From Ascaphus truei (Eukaryota; Chordata; Amphibia; Anura; Ascaphidae): a DNA stretch of 64,000 nt. Positions 44,707-57,035 of the stretch are shown here, in pieces. The translations under genes and the position numbers were made by a program. The first letter of the stretch is position 1. Each line of letters begins with the position of its first letter. The DNA lies in NCBI GenBank assembly GCA_036426205.1, contig CM071568.1:41071221-41135220 (forward strand). The letters run 5' to 3'. The notes beneath the pieces were generated by a model that saw only the letters and a list, made by a program, of their open reading frames with translations, did not search any database and was not told where the DNA came from.

Positions 44707-45060
44707 GGAGCCTCAGTCAGTGGGTGGAGCCTCAGGGAGGAGAGCAGTGCAGGGCTGGAGCCTCAGTCAGTGGGCGGAGCCTCAGGGAGGAGAGCAGTGC
44801 AGGGCTGGAGCCTCAGTCAGTGGGCGGAGCCTCAGGGAGGAGAGCAGTGCAACGCTGGAGCCTCAGTAAGTGGGCGGAGCCTCAGGGAGGAGAGCAGTGC
44901 AGGGCTGGAGCCTCAGTAAGTGGGTGGAGCCCCAGGGAGGAGAGCAGTGCAGGGCTGGAGCCTCAGTCAGTGGGTGGAGCCTCAGGGAGGAGAGCAGTGC
45001 AGGGCTGGAGCCTCAGTAAGTGGGCGGAGCCTCAGGGAGGAGAGCAGTGCAAGGCTGGAG
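44704..45060. repeat. 50-bp minisatellite, about seven copies
   Basis: Unit: GGAGCCTCAGTCAGTGGGTG, then GAGCCTCAGGGAGGAGAGCA, then GTGCAGGGCT, repeated with few changes (C/T and C/A variants). Since 50 is not a multiple of three, the same peptide repeats appear in all three frames. Confidence 0.95.
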
Positions 45061-45099
45061 CATGCGGCTGAGAAAGGCGAGAGGGAAGGGCCAGATCAG

Positions 45100-45960
45100 G
45101 GGGGAGAAAGAGACATAAAAGGGAGAGAAGAGACATAGAAAGAAAGAGAGAAAAAATGAGAAGCGAGAAATACATAAGAGGGAAAATAAAGCATGTGTGA
45201 GAAAAGAGAGATGGGAAAAGAAAGAGGCTTTAGGAGGGAGAACAAATAGACATGAGGTGAAATTAATAAGAGAAATACATAAGGGGAGATCAGATAGAAA
45301 TAATACTAAAGGGTGTAATAAAATAAAGACATGCTGGGGGAATAGGGGAGAGAAAGACATGCTGGGGGAGAGGAGAGAAAGGGGAGAGAAAGACATGCTG
45401 GGGGAAGGAGAGAAAGGGGAGAGAAAGACATGCTGGAGGAGAGGAGACAAAGGAGAGGAAGACATGCTGGGGGGAGAGGAGAGAAAGACATGCTGGGGGG
45501 AGAGGAGAGGAAGACATGCTGGGGGGAGAGGAGAGAAAGACGTGCTGGGGGGAGAGGAGAGAAAGGAGCAAGAAAGACATGCTGGGGAGAGGAGAGAAAG
45601 ACATGCTGTGGGGAGAGGAGAGAAGGACATGCTGTGGGGAGAGGAGAGAAGGACATGCTGTGGGGAGAGGAGAGAAGGACATGCTGGGGGGGAGAGGAGA
45701 GAAACATGCTGTGGGGAGAGGAGAGAAAGACATGCTGGGAGGAGAGGAGAAGAAGACATGCTGGGGAGAGAGGAGAGAAAGGAGAGAGAGAGACATGCTG
45801 GGGGAGGAAGAAGAATTATAAATATATAAGGGGAAGAGGGGACAGAAAGACATGCTGCAATAAAAAGAGCAATATGAAGTGGAAAATAATAGTAATAGGG
45901 GGGAGAGACAGATATTGGAGGAAATAGATAAATATGGGGGGGGGGAGAAATTGAGAAACA
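45100..45960. repeat. Purine-rich minisatellite, ~28-31-bp units
   Basis: From 45325 to 45815 about 17 units of AGAAAGACATGCTGGGGGGA, then GAGGAG. The flanks are GA-rich. Open frames of 100-325 residues over it are artefacts of strand asymmetry. Confidence 0.92.
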
Positions 45961-46079
45961 CATTTGGGGAAGGAAAGAAGAAAATACACGAGAGAAGGGG
46001 AAAAGATAGAATGAAATGAAGGGTGTTGGAGAAGGACACTAAGGGGAAATGGAGAGAGAAATGCATGAAGAGGATGGGG

Positions 46080-47409
46080 GAGTAAAGAGACATTACGGCC
46101 CTGTCTGTATGACACCGGGATGGTGTCAAGACTTTCCAGTTCCAGATACTGTAGCAACACCCGAGATTACACACGTTGAAATACTGTGTACCGCGTGCAG
46201 CTGCTGGAAGGCTAAACAATGTCACCCACGGTATGTGGTGTTTTTTCTCAGTGTGGAGGAATTGCACTTAGCAAGACATGCTGTTCCCGTGACAGCGAGA
46301 AACTAACTCTACACATGTCACTGAGTCCCATATCAGCCTCTTTTCTAATGGTATTGCTGAAGACTCATCGGGACTTATTTTTCAGTGTATCTAGGCTATG
46401 GAACTTTGGACAAAATATAATGCAGTTGATCTGCCCTATTTTACTAAACTAAAAAAATAAATAAATGTAACTTCAATAAGATTCAGTTACTTTGATACAT
46501 CCAGTTCAATTTTTTTGGGGTATCTCTTTGCCGCCTTTATACAGTGAAAAATAGATCCCATTGTATTTAGTGAATGGAATCTCAGGGAGATATGTTTCAA
46601 GATGTTCAAAATCCAGAGGAAAATATTTCAATTGAGTAAGTTTACACTAGTGAGAGATATATATATATATATACACACACTATATATATCATCATGCTTT
46701 ATATATATAATATAACCCCTCTCATAGCCACTTCCCAAATTTCTCACTGGCATAAAGAAAATTGGATCAAAGAAACGTGACGCACAGTGAAAATGATGCA
46801 ATTTTATACCCGATTTTGACGCAGTGCTTCAGTTTGCGAAACTTGATTTTAACTTTCTTCCTACTACTCAACAGGCTTGCTACAAAATTAATATTATATG
46901 TAACCCCTCTCTTATTTACCTCAGACTAGCATCTACTACTGAGGCGGGGGTCTGTGTCCTCTGTCTATATACCTTACCCCCACACGTGGCCATAGGTCAG
47001 ACAGAGGGATGCAGAATACAGTAATGTTTATAACACAAGAGTATTTATAATGTAATTATCGCTAGGCACCAATATAACAATATGATCCGCAAACGAGAGG
47101 ATCATTCAGTACATACACAATGTCATTAGATATAAACCCTTCACACAAGATGCTGCGCAGGTGTGTGTGTGTTAAAGTCTTTGTACCAAGGCCTCCCAGT
47201 CCTTGGTGATCAGGCCGTGCTGTGTGATACCAGTATCTCGTTGGAGAATAATGGTAAATGCTGCACACCACAAAAAAAACAAAACATGAGAAAGACCATA
47301 CGGTCGAAACGTTGTATGTTATTGGCTTCAATAAATTAGAATTTAGAAATCCGTCAGTGCTCTGCAGTATCTCGTTGGAGCTCATGTATTGAAATGTAAG
47401 TTGTAGGCC
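46080..47409. other. Mixed intronic sequence
   Basis: A TA/CA microsatellite lies at 46658-46690. A GAAACGTTG-type repeat core lies at 47285-47320 (ATGAGAAAGACC-ATAC-GGTCGAAACGTTG). A TGTAACCCCTCTC-type sequence near 46899 may be an LTR end. No gene. Confidence 0.4.
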
Positions 47410-48045
47410 TGTACTTCACAAAGGCATGTAGCGGGAAATGAAAGCTGATATGTAGGGAGAAGCAGACGAGTGGAGTGCCTTGAATGTAAAGAGGAGAATT
47501 TTGTGGGTGATTCGAAACTTGATGGGAAGCCAGCAGAGGGATTTAATTAGGAGATGAGCAGACACTATTTTGGGATAAAGTAAAATTATTGTAGCAACAT
47601 TTTGGATAGATTGTAAAGGAGAAAGTTGTGAGGCAGGGAAACCTGTTAGCCGTATGTTACAATAATCCAGACGGGAGTGCATATGGGCATGCATTAGAGT
47701 TTTAGCAGTAGCGAGACAGAGGAAAGAGTGGATCTTGGCGATATTAAGGAGTAAGAAGCCATTAATGTGAACGGAGAAGGAAAGGGACAAGTCAAATGTC
47801 ACACCTAGGCAACGTGTTTTGGTGACAGGGTAGATGGTAGAACCATTTATGGTGCTGAAAAAAGGGGATATTGGGCCAGGTTAAGGGGGAAATAGGAGGA
47901 GCTTAGTTTTAGACATATTAAGTTTAAGGTGGTGGAGTGCCATCCACAAGGATATAGCAAGGAGGCAATCAGAGACTTGGGACTGGATTGCAGGTGTGAG
48001 TTTAGCGTTAGGTAGATATATCTGCATAGAGATGATATCTTAGGC
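47410..48045 (-). mobile_element. L2-like LINE fragment (C-terminal ORF2)
   Basis: The minus-strand frame 47416-47802 contains HSRLDYCN, LSPLQSIQNVA and KSLCWLPIKFRI, then LLFTFKALH, the conserved region downstream of the RT in L2 elements. The sequence upstream in the element (47803-48045) matches the RT thumb region of the copy at 3776 in broken frames. It is a truncated fragment, distinct from the 3776 copy. Confidence 0.85.
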
Positions 48046-48049
48046 CAAA

Positions 48050-48890
48050 ACAGTTAATGAAGTCAGTGAATGAAATATGTATATAAAACTTGCACAATGT
48101 GCCTTTTTACCTGCCAGTCATAGCATTCCATTTTATGAGTGACTGAGAAATTTAGCTCAGCAGCCTTTTCCTTCAACATCAACTAAAATGACACGCTGAC
48201 CTTGTATGATCACGCTGTGACCTTGTGAGATCAAGATCAGCGAGCTTGCTGCATTAGTCCTGTGTATTTGACTTAAGAATGCTGAGACAGTGCAGAGATT
48301 TGAATCTCAACTCTGCAGGATTTGGAAGTTGCACTTAAAAATAAACTGGCTGCCTTTTGTACAGACAACAGCAGCTATTCATGCTGGACAAAATTTTATC
48401 CAAAGAGGAAATATGTGCCAACATTATTTGTAGGACTTAAAATATTGAAACTTGAATAACACACTTTCTTTTCTTCACCGTTCATTTTTGGAGACTCATT
48501 TATTAAAGTCTCCCTGTTGGTGGAAATAAGAGCACCAGACTTTTTGAAAGAAATCGAAAACAATGCAAATGTTATTGTTATCGCATTAGAACGTTCTCCT
48601 TGTCACACTTTACAAAAGAAGATCGCCAAGGAGCTCGCATTGCAGCAAAAGGATACATTAAATTAACCGTTTCAGTTAAATATTGGGTTCAGTAACGGGG
48701 GTTAGGTAAATTCATTTAAAAATAAAAAAAAGATTTTAGGAAAATCAGTAGACCAGTCATATACTGATATGTATATGTATATAAATTAATTCAATTACTG
48801 CAGTTAATGGTGACATTTGTCCACAGAATTTTGGTATAGAGCGCTATAAATGAATTCCTATCACCATGGAAGGATTAAATATAAATACTC
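48050..48890. other. Repeat-poor intronic stretch, candidate conserved non-coding DNA
   Basis: No repeat recognised between about 48110 and 48700. The sequence is balanced in composition and lacks low complexity, as many conserved non-coding elements do. Nothing direct supports a function. Confidence 0.3.
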
Positions 48891-48898
48891 CGCCTAGC

Positions 48899-49138
48899 TA
48901 GGGTTGCCAGGTGTCATATCCAAAAATACTGGACCGCTTTCTAAGCACCAGCGCTTCCAGGCACACTTGAGCTTACCGCCACTGCACTCGCGCTTGTCAC
49001 CACCTCCGCCGACATCACGCTTGCCGCCGCCGCCGCCACAATGGTAATACCGTGTCCGGTATTACCTCCAATTTTATACCGGACAGACATCAGAATTACC
49101 CGCCTGCCCGGTTGAAAACCGGACACCTGGCAACCCTA
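48899..49138. mobile_element. 240-bp hAT-like element (TAGGGTTGCCAGG ends)
   Basis: The inverted ends TAGGGTTGCCAGGTGTC and GGACACCTGGCAACCCTA are flanked by CGCCTAGC and CGGCTAGC (7 of 8 match). The interior is GC-rich with GCCGCC repeats. Its ends resemble those of the larger element at 25595. Confidence 0.8.
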
Positions 49139-49156
49139 CGGCTAGCGTGTGACTTA

Positions 49157-49491
49157 GGCTTAGTCCGTAGAGACTGAAGCCGTGTGGAGGCACGCTGAGG
49201 CTGAGGGAAAGTGGTGCTTTCTCTGGCCTTAGAGCGCGCGCCGTCCGTGGGCGTGTCTGGGGGCGGGCCAGTGACGTCACGGAGCTGGTTCGCCCTCATT
49301 GGGCGAACCGCTCACGTGACCGGCCGTGCGCTCCGGCAAGCGAAGAAACTAAAGATTTCTTAAGACACACGCTTCCGCAGGCGTGCGGAAGCGTGCGTGA
49401 GCCCCTGCTAAAGCCGCTCTCATTGCGGCTGCAGGGGCTCAGTGCCGAGCAGCAGCGCGCCTCAGCACGGGCGCTGACCATGCTCGAGGCC
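49157..49491. mobile_element. CpG-rich short element flanked by TTA (PIF/Harbinger-like)
   Basis: A CpG-rich 335-bp block flanked by TTA on both sides, similar in composition and style to 11850-12142. It contains internal near-palindromes (ACGCTTCCGCAGGCGTGCGG; GCCGCTCTCATTGCGGC). It inserted only 18 bp from the neighbouring hAT element. The superfamily is tentative. Confidence 0.5.
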
Positions 49492-49494
49492 TTA

Positions 49495-50829
49495 GATCAT
49501 TGCCTTATACAAAAAAAAAAGTTTCATTATTTTTCTGTATGAGCTAGTGGTGCCTGCTAACAAGCAGCAGGGTAAACATGAGATTTTGCTGGAAAGACAG
49601 CCACTTAAAAAAAGGTCCTTCAGCGTATGCAGTCACTACAATGGAATGTACAGCTACATAATTATTGTTTCCCAAGTTGACATTAACAGATAATCCCAGG
49701 GATAATTAGACGAGTACTCCATGCAGTATAAACTTACCCCAGCCAAACTATAAACTGCAGAGAATCACACATGTAAGTTTGGACATTTTGGTGATCAAAT
49801 CACATTTGCTTACTTGTACCCAAAGCACAACCAGACAAGAGCAGAGATAAAAAAAATATATATGTTTTGAATGATGTCAGCTAGTCATAATATCAATTAT
49901 CTTCTACTGTATTATGTGTTTTAACTTTCATTTTTTTTCGCTGTTATTCTGCCTTTAATTGTAACTTTTACCGGTTTTTAAATGTAACTTTACTGTTGCA
50001 ATGTGCTTTCTTTACGGGCTCTCATTTTTCAGTATTGGACTCATGAAAAATACATACTGTATAATAATATATAAAATTGATATATAACATACACAGATGT
50101 ATGAACATATTTTTGAGGGACAATATCGTTTCATCCTATTATGTAATCACGGTAAACTAAATAAAAGCTGAAATGCTTGTCAAAAAAGTAAGGTTTTCTT
50201 TATGCTGTTTTGTGAACCTCCAAAAAGAGGGTGGTAATAAGCACTATGGCTAATTACTTAGCACAGCAGAGCAGAGATTGTCGGCGGAAGTGTTTAGGAA
50301 AGGACTTACAGTACAGTGTGGGTAAAAAAAGACAATGACCAGTCAAGGTATGTGATTAAAAGTCTGGATTGCCAACAGCGTTTTTGTGTTGATTTATCTT
50401 TTTTTTAATGGAAAATTATTTCTGTGTAATTATAATGTATTTCCTTCTTTGGATACATTCAGCCGGAAATGAGGTAAACATCGTAGTTTTAAGCAATGTT
50501 TTTTTTCCTATGAAACCATATTATGTACAGTATGAATAGGTATTTTTGGTGAACTTCCCTTGGCATGATCCAGCACACATTCCTAATACTGTACACACAA
50601 AGACTGATTCTATTAAAAAAACCTTTTGGGCATTGTTTGTGCTACAGATGTAGCCGACGTTATTGCAACCTGTTGCACACTGCAGCGTGAGATGCATAAC
50701 GCGTCAGTGGGAGAAGCAGCCATTGTTTTGCATCAGCCTTGCGTTTGAAGGAGACGGGGCAATCGTGTCATTTCACCCATGTGAGTGAGCCATGGGTTAC
50801 AATAATGTTAACTATATCTCTAGGTCATG
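49495..50829. other. Unique intronic sequence
   Basis: No repeat boundaries, exon or RNA gene recognised. Confidence 0.35.
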
Positions 50830-50837
50830 TTCTAGTT

Positions 50838-51199
50838 CAGGGGAGCGCAAACGTTTAGTGCTGAGCCGCCCTGTCTCTCTCCGCCCGGCTCTCGCGCCCC
50901 CCCGCCTACCTTCATCCGCATCAAATGATGCTGCGGGGTCATGTGACGTCACGTGACCCGCGGCGTAATTTGACGCGTGTGACGTCACTTCACATTGCGC
51001 AGCGGCGTTGCCATGGCGATGCAACACAACCGGCTGAATCCCGGTAAGTAAACATTTGCAGGGGCCACACGCGATCCCCCCGGCATTTAATTTTAAATGC
51101 CTGGGGGAAGAGCACGGGGCCTCTGCAACTTCCCGCGCCTCCCCCAGCAAAATCTCCCGCCCCCCCTGGGTGTCGCGCCCCCCACATTGCGCACCGCTG
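50838..51199 (-). mobile_element. GC-rich non-autonomous hAT element, copy 4 (reverse orientation)
   Basis: Outer ends CAGGGGAGCGCAAACG and TTGCGCACCGCTG. Perfect 8-bp target duplication TTCTAGTT at 50830-50837 and 51200-51207. It contains TGTGACGTCACGTGACC, GTGTGACGTCACTTC and GTTGCCATGGCGATGCAAC. 362 bp, no transposase. Confidence 0.93.
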
Positions 51200-51207
51200 T
51201 TCTAGTT

Positions 51208-51779
51208 CACACAACGGTTTGGTTGTGGCAGGAATGGATATGATAACTTTGTCAGATTTGGATCCGTGGTGTTGGCAAATGTTGCATGGTTCACTACATC
51301 CTGCGAAAGCTTCGTACTTTAGTTCTGAATTCTGCTTAGTGTAGACTTTAATTTTGTGGACATGCACATCTAAAAAGTCATGTCTTGTTGGTATTAATTG
51401 TTCAATAGATTTTTAGCTTGAACTGGATATTCTTCATACTCATACTCTAGTTTGTGTGTTTCAGGACCTGGGTAAAATGTGTGTATGTATTGTGGCAAAC
51501 GGCTACCTTTATGTAGTGCTGCCATTTGCCCAGGCTCTTCGTGACACAGTCTTCTAGGGCTTAATTTGTAGAAAAACGGGACAAACACATGTACACAAAG
51601 GAGCACTCGGCTCTCAACCTTCAGTGCTTTATTTTTCCATTAGTGACACTAAACATTTTAAACACCGTCACTTTAAGAAACAAAATAAATCATAAAAAGA
51701 AACATCTACTCCTGTCAGGAGGTTAACTCACATGCATATCCCTATCTGCAATGTTTGCTGGTTAAGCCAGTTACGCACT
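51208..51779. other. Intronic spacer, possible LTR-like fragment
   Basis: A TTATTTTTCC / GCTTTATTT polyadenylation-like signal on the minus strand near 51630 hints at an LTR or 3' end, but I cannot define the element. Confidence 0.3.
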
Positions 51780-52225
51780 TTAAATAACACAAACAGATAA
51801 TATTGAGTCCTTCGCTGTCAGTTGGGGACAGCGACCCAATAAGCCAGGGTCTGAGGTTAGAAGGGCGAGAGCGGGAGAGAAAAAGAAGGGCATGTAGATC
51901 ATGAGAGGAGGATAGGGCAGAGTTGGAGTTTCTGACCATGTTGTCAGTGTCTGTAGCGGGGCTGAAAAAGGAAAGGGAGGAGCGCAAAGTGGGGTCAAGA
52001 GCCGACAGGTTAATGGAGCACAGGTTTCTGCAGAAGTGAGGGGTAGATGGAGGTAGAGAAGGGGAGAAGTGAGAGAGCGAAAACGATATAACATGATGGT
52101 CAGAGAGAGGAAAGGAGGAAATGGAGAAGTCAACAAGTAATACGTTTTTAGTGAAAACCAGGTCCAGGTATTGGCTGTCCTTGTGGCTGCTGGCTGCAGT
52201 CCACTGCCAATAATAAAGTGCAGTT
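51780..52225 (-). mobile_element. L2-like LINE fragment (endonuclease/linker region)
   Basis: Matches in the same orientation the 5940-6300 part of the L2 copy at 3776-7316: shared GTCTGAGGTTAGAAGGGCG, GTTTCTGCAGAA, AAAACCAGGTC-type segments. It is both 5'- and 3'-truncated. Confidence 0.8.
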
Positions 52226-52642
52226 TTAAAGGTCAAGTAAACAAAATGTTGCCTATATTGTAAAAATTCTTCAGAACAATTCCGTTTGTGTAAGTACCAC
52301 AATCTAAAAACAATTGCACTTGTAGGAAACCTTAATATTTCACTCCAGTTTTGACCCTGTGCTTTTTTCCAGCTTTTCCCTAACTCTTTTTACTTTGGGA
52401 TAACAGGGAAGATTATTTGATCTTTGATAAAGTCATAACGATCATAACGATAAAGTCATAACGATCTTTGATAAAGTCATCTCTCTATGGGAGATGAAGA
52501 CATCTAGAAACGACACCTGAATAAGCAATTATGGAAACAATGTTTTTTTTTTTGTTTTTTTTTAGAAGGGCAACATCATTTGTTGCTCTGACAAGCTTAA
52601 TTCAATCTCATTCTATGGGCAACAGCAATATAGGGATTGTAA

Positions 52643-52864
<222 letters not shown>

Positions 52865-53144
52865 TGAGAAAAAAAAATCTTCAATCTGTCATCTCTTATT
52901 TATAGAATGTATAAATTAATCCCTCCTAAAAACGTGCAATTTGTAACATCCTCACAATGGCTTGTAAAAACTTTTTTTTTAGTTGTAGGTGACATACTTC
53001 TCTAAATATTACTGAAAACCTATGGTGTTGTATAATCTAGCAATCGAAGAATACTAAAAGAGTACGATCCTTCATTAACTTGAAGTTAAAAGGTAAGAAG
53101 TCAGATCACTGTTCTGCAAAAACACATGATGGCAAATCCATGTA

Positions 53145-53452
53145 CAGGTGCGCCGACGAGTATTCTAAAGCCTGCCTTGGAAAATCTGGGCAATCACCAA
53201 CAAGATCCAGGTACATGCTGGGTACATGCTGCAACATTTCAGTGACATTTCTGCAGAGACTAATGGCCCGTCGGATTAACACAGCAGGGGTCAAACTGAA
53301 TGGGACTGCCAGGGACCCCCGCTGTTAATCCGATGGGCCATTAGTCTATCTGCAGAAATGTCACTGAAATGTTGCAGCATGTACCCAGCATGTAGCTGGG
53401 TCTTGTTGGTGATTGCCCCAGATTTGTTTTAGAATACTCGTCGACACTACAG
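53145..53452. mobile_element. TA-flanked palindromic MITE (CAGGTGC family), copy 2
   Basis: The ends CAGGTGCGCCGACGAGTATT and, on the other strand, CTGTAGTGTCGACGAGTATT are flanked by TA. The 308-bp body is an almost complete palindrome (ATGCTGCAACATTTCAGTGA mirrored on the right) with centre near 53300. It lies only 292 bp past the zfpm2 exon donor. Related to 18843-19078. Confidence 0.87.
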
Positions 53453-53454
53453 TA

Positions 53455-54635
53455 CTAAGATGTTTTAACAGCAATGAGCTTTCTTACCAACTTCCGTTGC
53501 GTTTAAAGGCATTTAGAAAAAAAAATGTTTTTCATTCTGAAAATTCTAATTTTGCGAGGTTTATAATGTGCACCATTCTGACATACAAAATAAAAACAGG
53601 CTATATGATATAAAACACCCCCAAAAACTACACGATAGAACTATGACAACCACAATCCTAATTTTCGCTAAATCGTAGAAGATGTTTTTAGTGGGGAAAT
53701 TACTGAAATCATCCATGCTTCAAATGAAGTTAAGCTTCCAGCCGGCTAAAGCGTGTTCTATTTAAATGATGGTGACATAAAAGCACCAAATGTGTCCGCC
53801 AGACAATATTATCTGTTAACACCAAACACCTAAATATTACAACTTCTAAATTCCACTTAATAGCACAGATGAACCAATATCTTATAGACGGTCTCCTCTG
53901 GTGGTTGGTGTTAGGAGCAGTGATTGTGGTCTAAATAAATTAATATGTTTCTAAAAAGAAAGATTTTTTTGACAGTTCGGTGTATTATTCTATTTAACAC
54001 CGAAAATAGTACAATATGTTTATTTTCAGTGTGGGGGGGGGGGGAGATAAATTTCTCTTTCTCCCATTAAAAATTATTTCATACATTAAATACATTGTAA
54101 TGTACAGAACTGCAATCACAATCACAATCTCTCACTGGGTTCACATGCACTTGCTGAAAATAAATGTAAGAACAAATCAACACTACTTATCTCTATCTTA
54201 TTTCTAAAGTATTATGACATGTTTAATTACAGTTTGTGTTTATGTGCATGTCATGTACAGTAGTATAGTAGGTTTAGAAAGCCAACTTTATTTAAAGCTT
54301 TTTCCTTGAGAAAACATTATTAGTATGTCAAAAGTGTGAATACTGTAGCAAAATATGTGGTTCCAAATGGCTGAGCTGTCCAATTATGAATATATTAAAG
54401 TAGCTACTATGATTTAAGTAATAATCCCAGAAGAACAGGACATTACCGGCAAAGCTGAGGGACTTTAACCCAGCCAGGGCATTTTTGGTCAGTAATGCCC
54501 TGTTCTGAGGGGATTATTACTATTATAGGCTAAATGTAGGCTTATTTCATAAATAATAGACACTTTTGTATAGATATATAAATCGGAACTGCGCTGATGC
54601 ACCTGTGTAGGAAAAAGAAGTAAATTAGCAAATGA
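53455..54635. other. Unique intronic sequence
   Basis: AT-rich, no repeats or coding signal recognised except a G run near 54034-54045. Confidence 0.35.
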
Positions 54636-54639
54636 GATG

Positions 54640-55440
54640 GGAGAGAGGTGAAAGGGGGGGGGGGGGTGAAGAGAGAGAGGTGAGGGGGGAAGAGAGAGAG
54701 GTGAGGGGGGAAGAGAGAGAGAAGTGAGCAGGGGGAAAGAGAGATGAGGGGTGAGAGAGATGAGGGGTGAGAGGAGAGAGGGGTGAGAGGTGAGGGGTGG
54801 GGGAGGAGGAGAGAGGTGAGGGTGGGGGAGAAGATTTAGGTGAGGAGGGATTGAGAGAGGAGGGAGCGAGGTGGAGGAGGGGAGAAGAGAGAGGTGAGGG
54901 GAGAGAGGAGAAGGGTGAGAGGTAGGGGGAGAGCGAGGTGAGGGGGTGGGGAGAGCAAGGTGAGAGGGTGGGGAGAAAGAGAGGTGAGGGGGTGGGAGGA
55001 GAGGTGAGGGGTGGAAGGAGAGAGGTGAGGGGTGGGAGGAGAGAGAGGTGAGGGTGTGGGGGTGGGAAAGACAGGTGAGGGGAGAGCGAGGTGAGGGGGG
55101 GAGAGAGAGGTGGGGATGGGAGGAGAGAGAGGTGAGGGGGGGAAGAAAGAGAGAGGTGAGGGAGGAGAAAGGTGAAGAGCGAGAAGAAAGGTGGGAGGGG
55201 CGAAGAGAGAGAGGTGAGGGTGGGAGAGAGGGGTGAGGGTAGGGGAAGGAGGAGTTGAGGGGGGAAAGGGATGAGGGGGGAGAAGTGGGGTATTGAGGGG
55301 AGTTGAGAGGGGGAGAGAGGGGTGAGGGTAGGGGGAGGAGGAGTTGAGGGGGGAGAAGTGGGGGTATTGAGGGGAGTTGAGAGGGAGAAGAGGGGAGGGG
55401 AGAGGTGGGTGAAGGGGAGATGGGGAAGAGAAGTTGGGGA
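54640..55440. repeat. ~800-bp GA/GGTGAGG purine tract
   Basis: Imperfect repetition of GAGAGAGGTGAGGGGGGAAG-type units with an almost pure purine plus strand. It could form triplex or G-quadruplex structures. The small open frames (e.g. 55048-55236) are low-complexity artefacts. Confidence 0.92.
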
Positions 55441-56604
55441 ATTTAACTACAAACTAAATAAAAAACAGATAAAAATGACCTTAGCAGAAGCTATACAAGT
55501 TGTGGAGGAAATATTACTTTGTTGCAAGTAACAAAGTTTAGTTAGGACCTGCCAGCTTCTCACAGCACTAGCAACTGTGTGAGAGAGCCTGCATGTGCTG
55601 CTGTGCTGTGTGAGAGGAATGGAGATGCAGCTGGATCTTGGACCGGAGAGATATTTCCTGATACCAGTTTTTATTTCAAATTCTCAGCGCACTCTCCCTG
55701 CATCTCTGAAAGGTGATTTGGCAAGTTGCCAAAAATTTCGGGCATTACTGAGTGAATAATGCCCAGAATTCTAACCAATCAGAGAGCAGGATTTCAATAA
55801 TGCCCGGAATTTTACAGCTTTAGCCTATAATTATTATTATAAACAACTTCTTAAACTCTTGGATTAATTCACCGATTTATTTATGAGGAAAATATCTATG
55901 GAATGAAATAATTTTCTTTATCTTTCATCGTTTATTTCTGCCGTTCTCACTTCTCAGAGTTCTTATTCTGAAACAATCAGATGTAAAAATCAGCATACAA
56001 ATACTTTTTTCTTCCCCCTAAGGAATTGTTACAGTGCCAATGAGGGCAGATGCTATTCAAAAATCCTATTGGTACAGCCAACATGCAGTACCGGTCCTAT
56101 CTTACATCTAATTAGTTTTGTAGCAGACAAAGTAAATCTCTACTTTAACAAGCTACAATATTTATTGTTGAATGACAGAGTTATTGAGCTGCTATATGAG
56201 TCAATAGACCATGCCTTTAATGAAAAAAATATTAACTTTTGTTTAGTTAAATGTATAATATAAAAATGGACCCTATACCTGGAATAAAGAATGAACAATA
56301 GCTTCTTGAAGATATATTAGCATACCAATAAAATGCAGATTATAATGACTTATGTTCAAGTTTATAAATAAGTGTGCATTTGTAGACAAAATACTATTGA
56401 TTAAAAATATGATTTTTCTAAGGCTTAGGGCATTAAGTAAATGAAGGCATTGTGATCTCATAAACATACACGTTTACTTTATTGGTTGTATGATACTCTC
56501 ATGTACGGCACACCTGTGAGTGCGTGACCTGTATATGGGACAAAGGTTCATACAGTACACAGCTCTCTAACTGACCCACTTTTCACTTTCTGCAAAGGTC
56601 CCTC
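55441..56604. other. Unique intronic sequence
   Basis: No element or exon recognised. A GGGCATTACTGAGTGAATAA / AATGCCCAGAATT pairing near 55740-55810 and 54440-54520 suggests a small inverted repeat of unknown family. Confidence 0.3.
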
Positions 56605-56678
56605 AAATAAACCACCACGCCCCGCCAGAAAAATGCCTCGCTCCCCTGTGGGGCGCGCCCCCACTTTGCACACCCCTG
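56605..56678 (-). mobile_element. GC-rich hAT terminal fragment
   Basis: It ends GGGGCGCGCCCCCACTTTGC then ACACCCCTG, the reverse-oriented terminus of the GC-rich family. Only about 75 bp are left. Confidence 0.55.
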
Positions 56679-57035
56679 ACTTATATATGCAACCAGGGTT
56701 AATACACACGTCTTAACTAGCCAACTCACCTTTCTCCTTCACAAGGCGCACTTCAAATGAGTTCATATTTACCCTTACTTGGTTGCAATGTAATCCGCTG
56801 CCGCCATCACCACCAAAGATAACACGGCAGGTTCGCACTCATTGGCTGAACCGCGCGGGGCGTGGTCAGCGCTCCGTTGCCAGTTCTGAAGACAGTTATA
56901 CTGTCTTCAGAAAAATCTGGCCGTGCAGCACGGCGGCAAAGGTAGGTAGTGGGCCTGGTCCCATTGAGGAGCGGTCCTTGCCCCTGCAGCGCATGCCATA
57001 GCGTGTACTGCAGCAGGTAGCGGGCACCTAGCCTA

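Noticed and set aside
44684..45138. Repeated peptides (SVGGASGRRAVQGW-like) suggesting a repeat protein
   Set aside because: The 50-bp unit is not a multiple of three and gives the same peptides in all three frames, which is a sign of a non-coding minisatellite.
45013..46267. Reading frames of 210-325 residues on both strands
   Set aside because: They follow a ~30-bp purine minisatellite with no stop codons on the pyrimidine strand. No domain, and the peptide repeats only reflect the DNA repeat.
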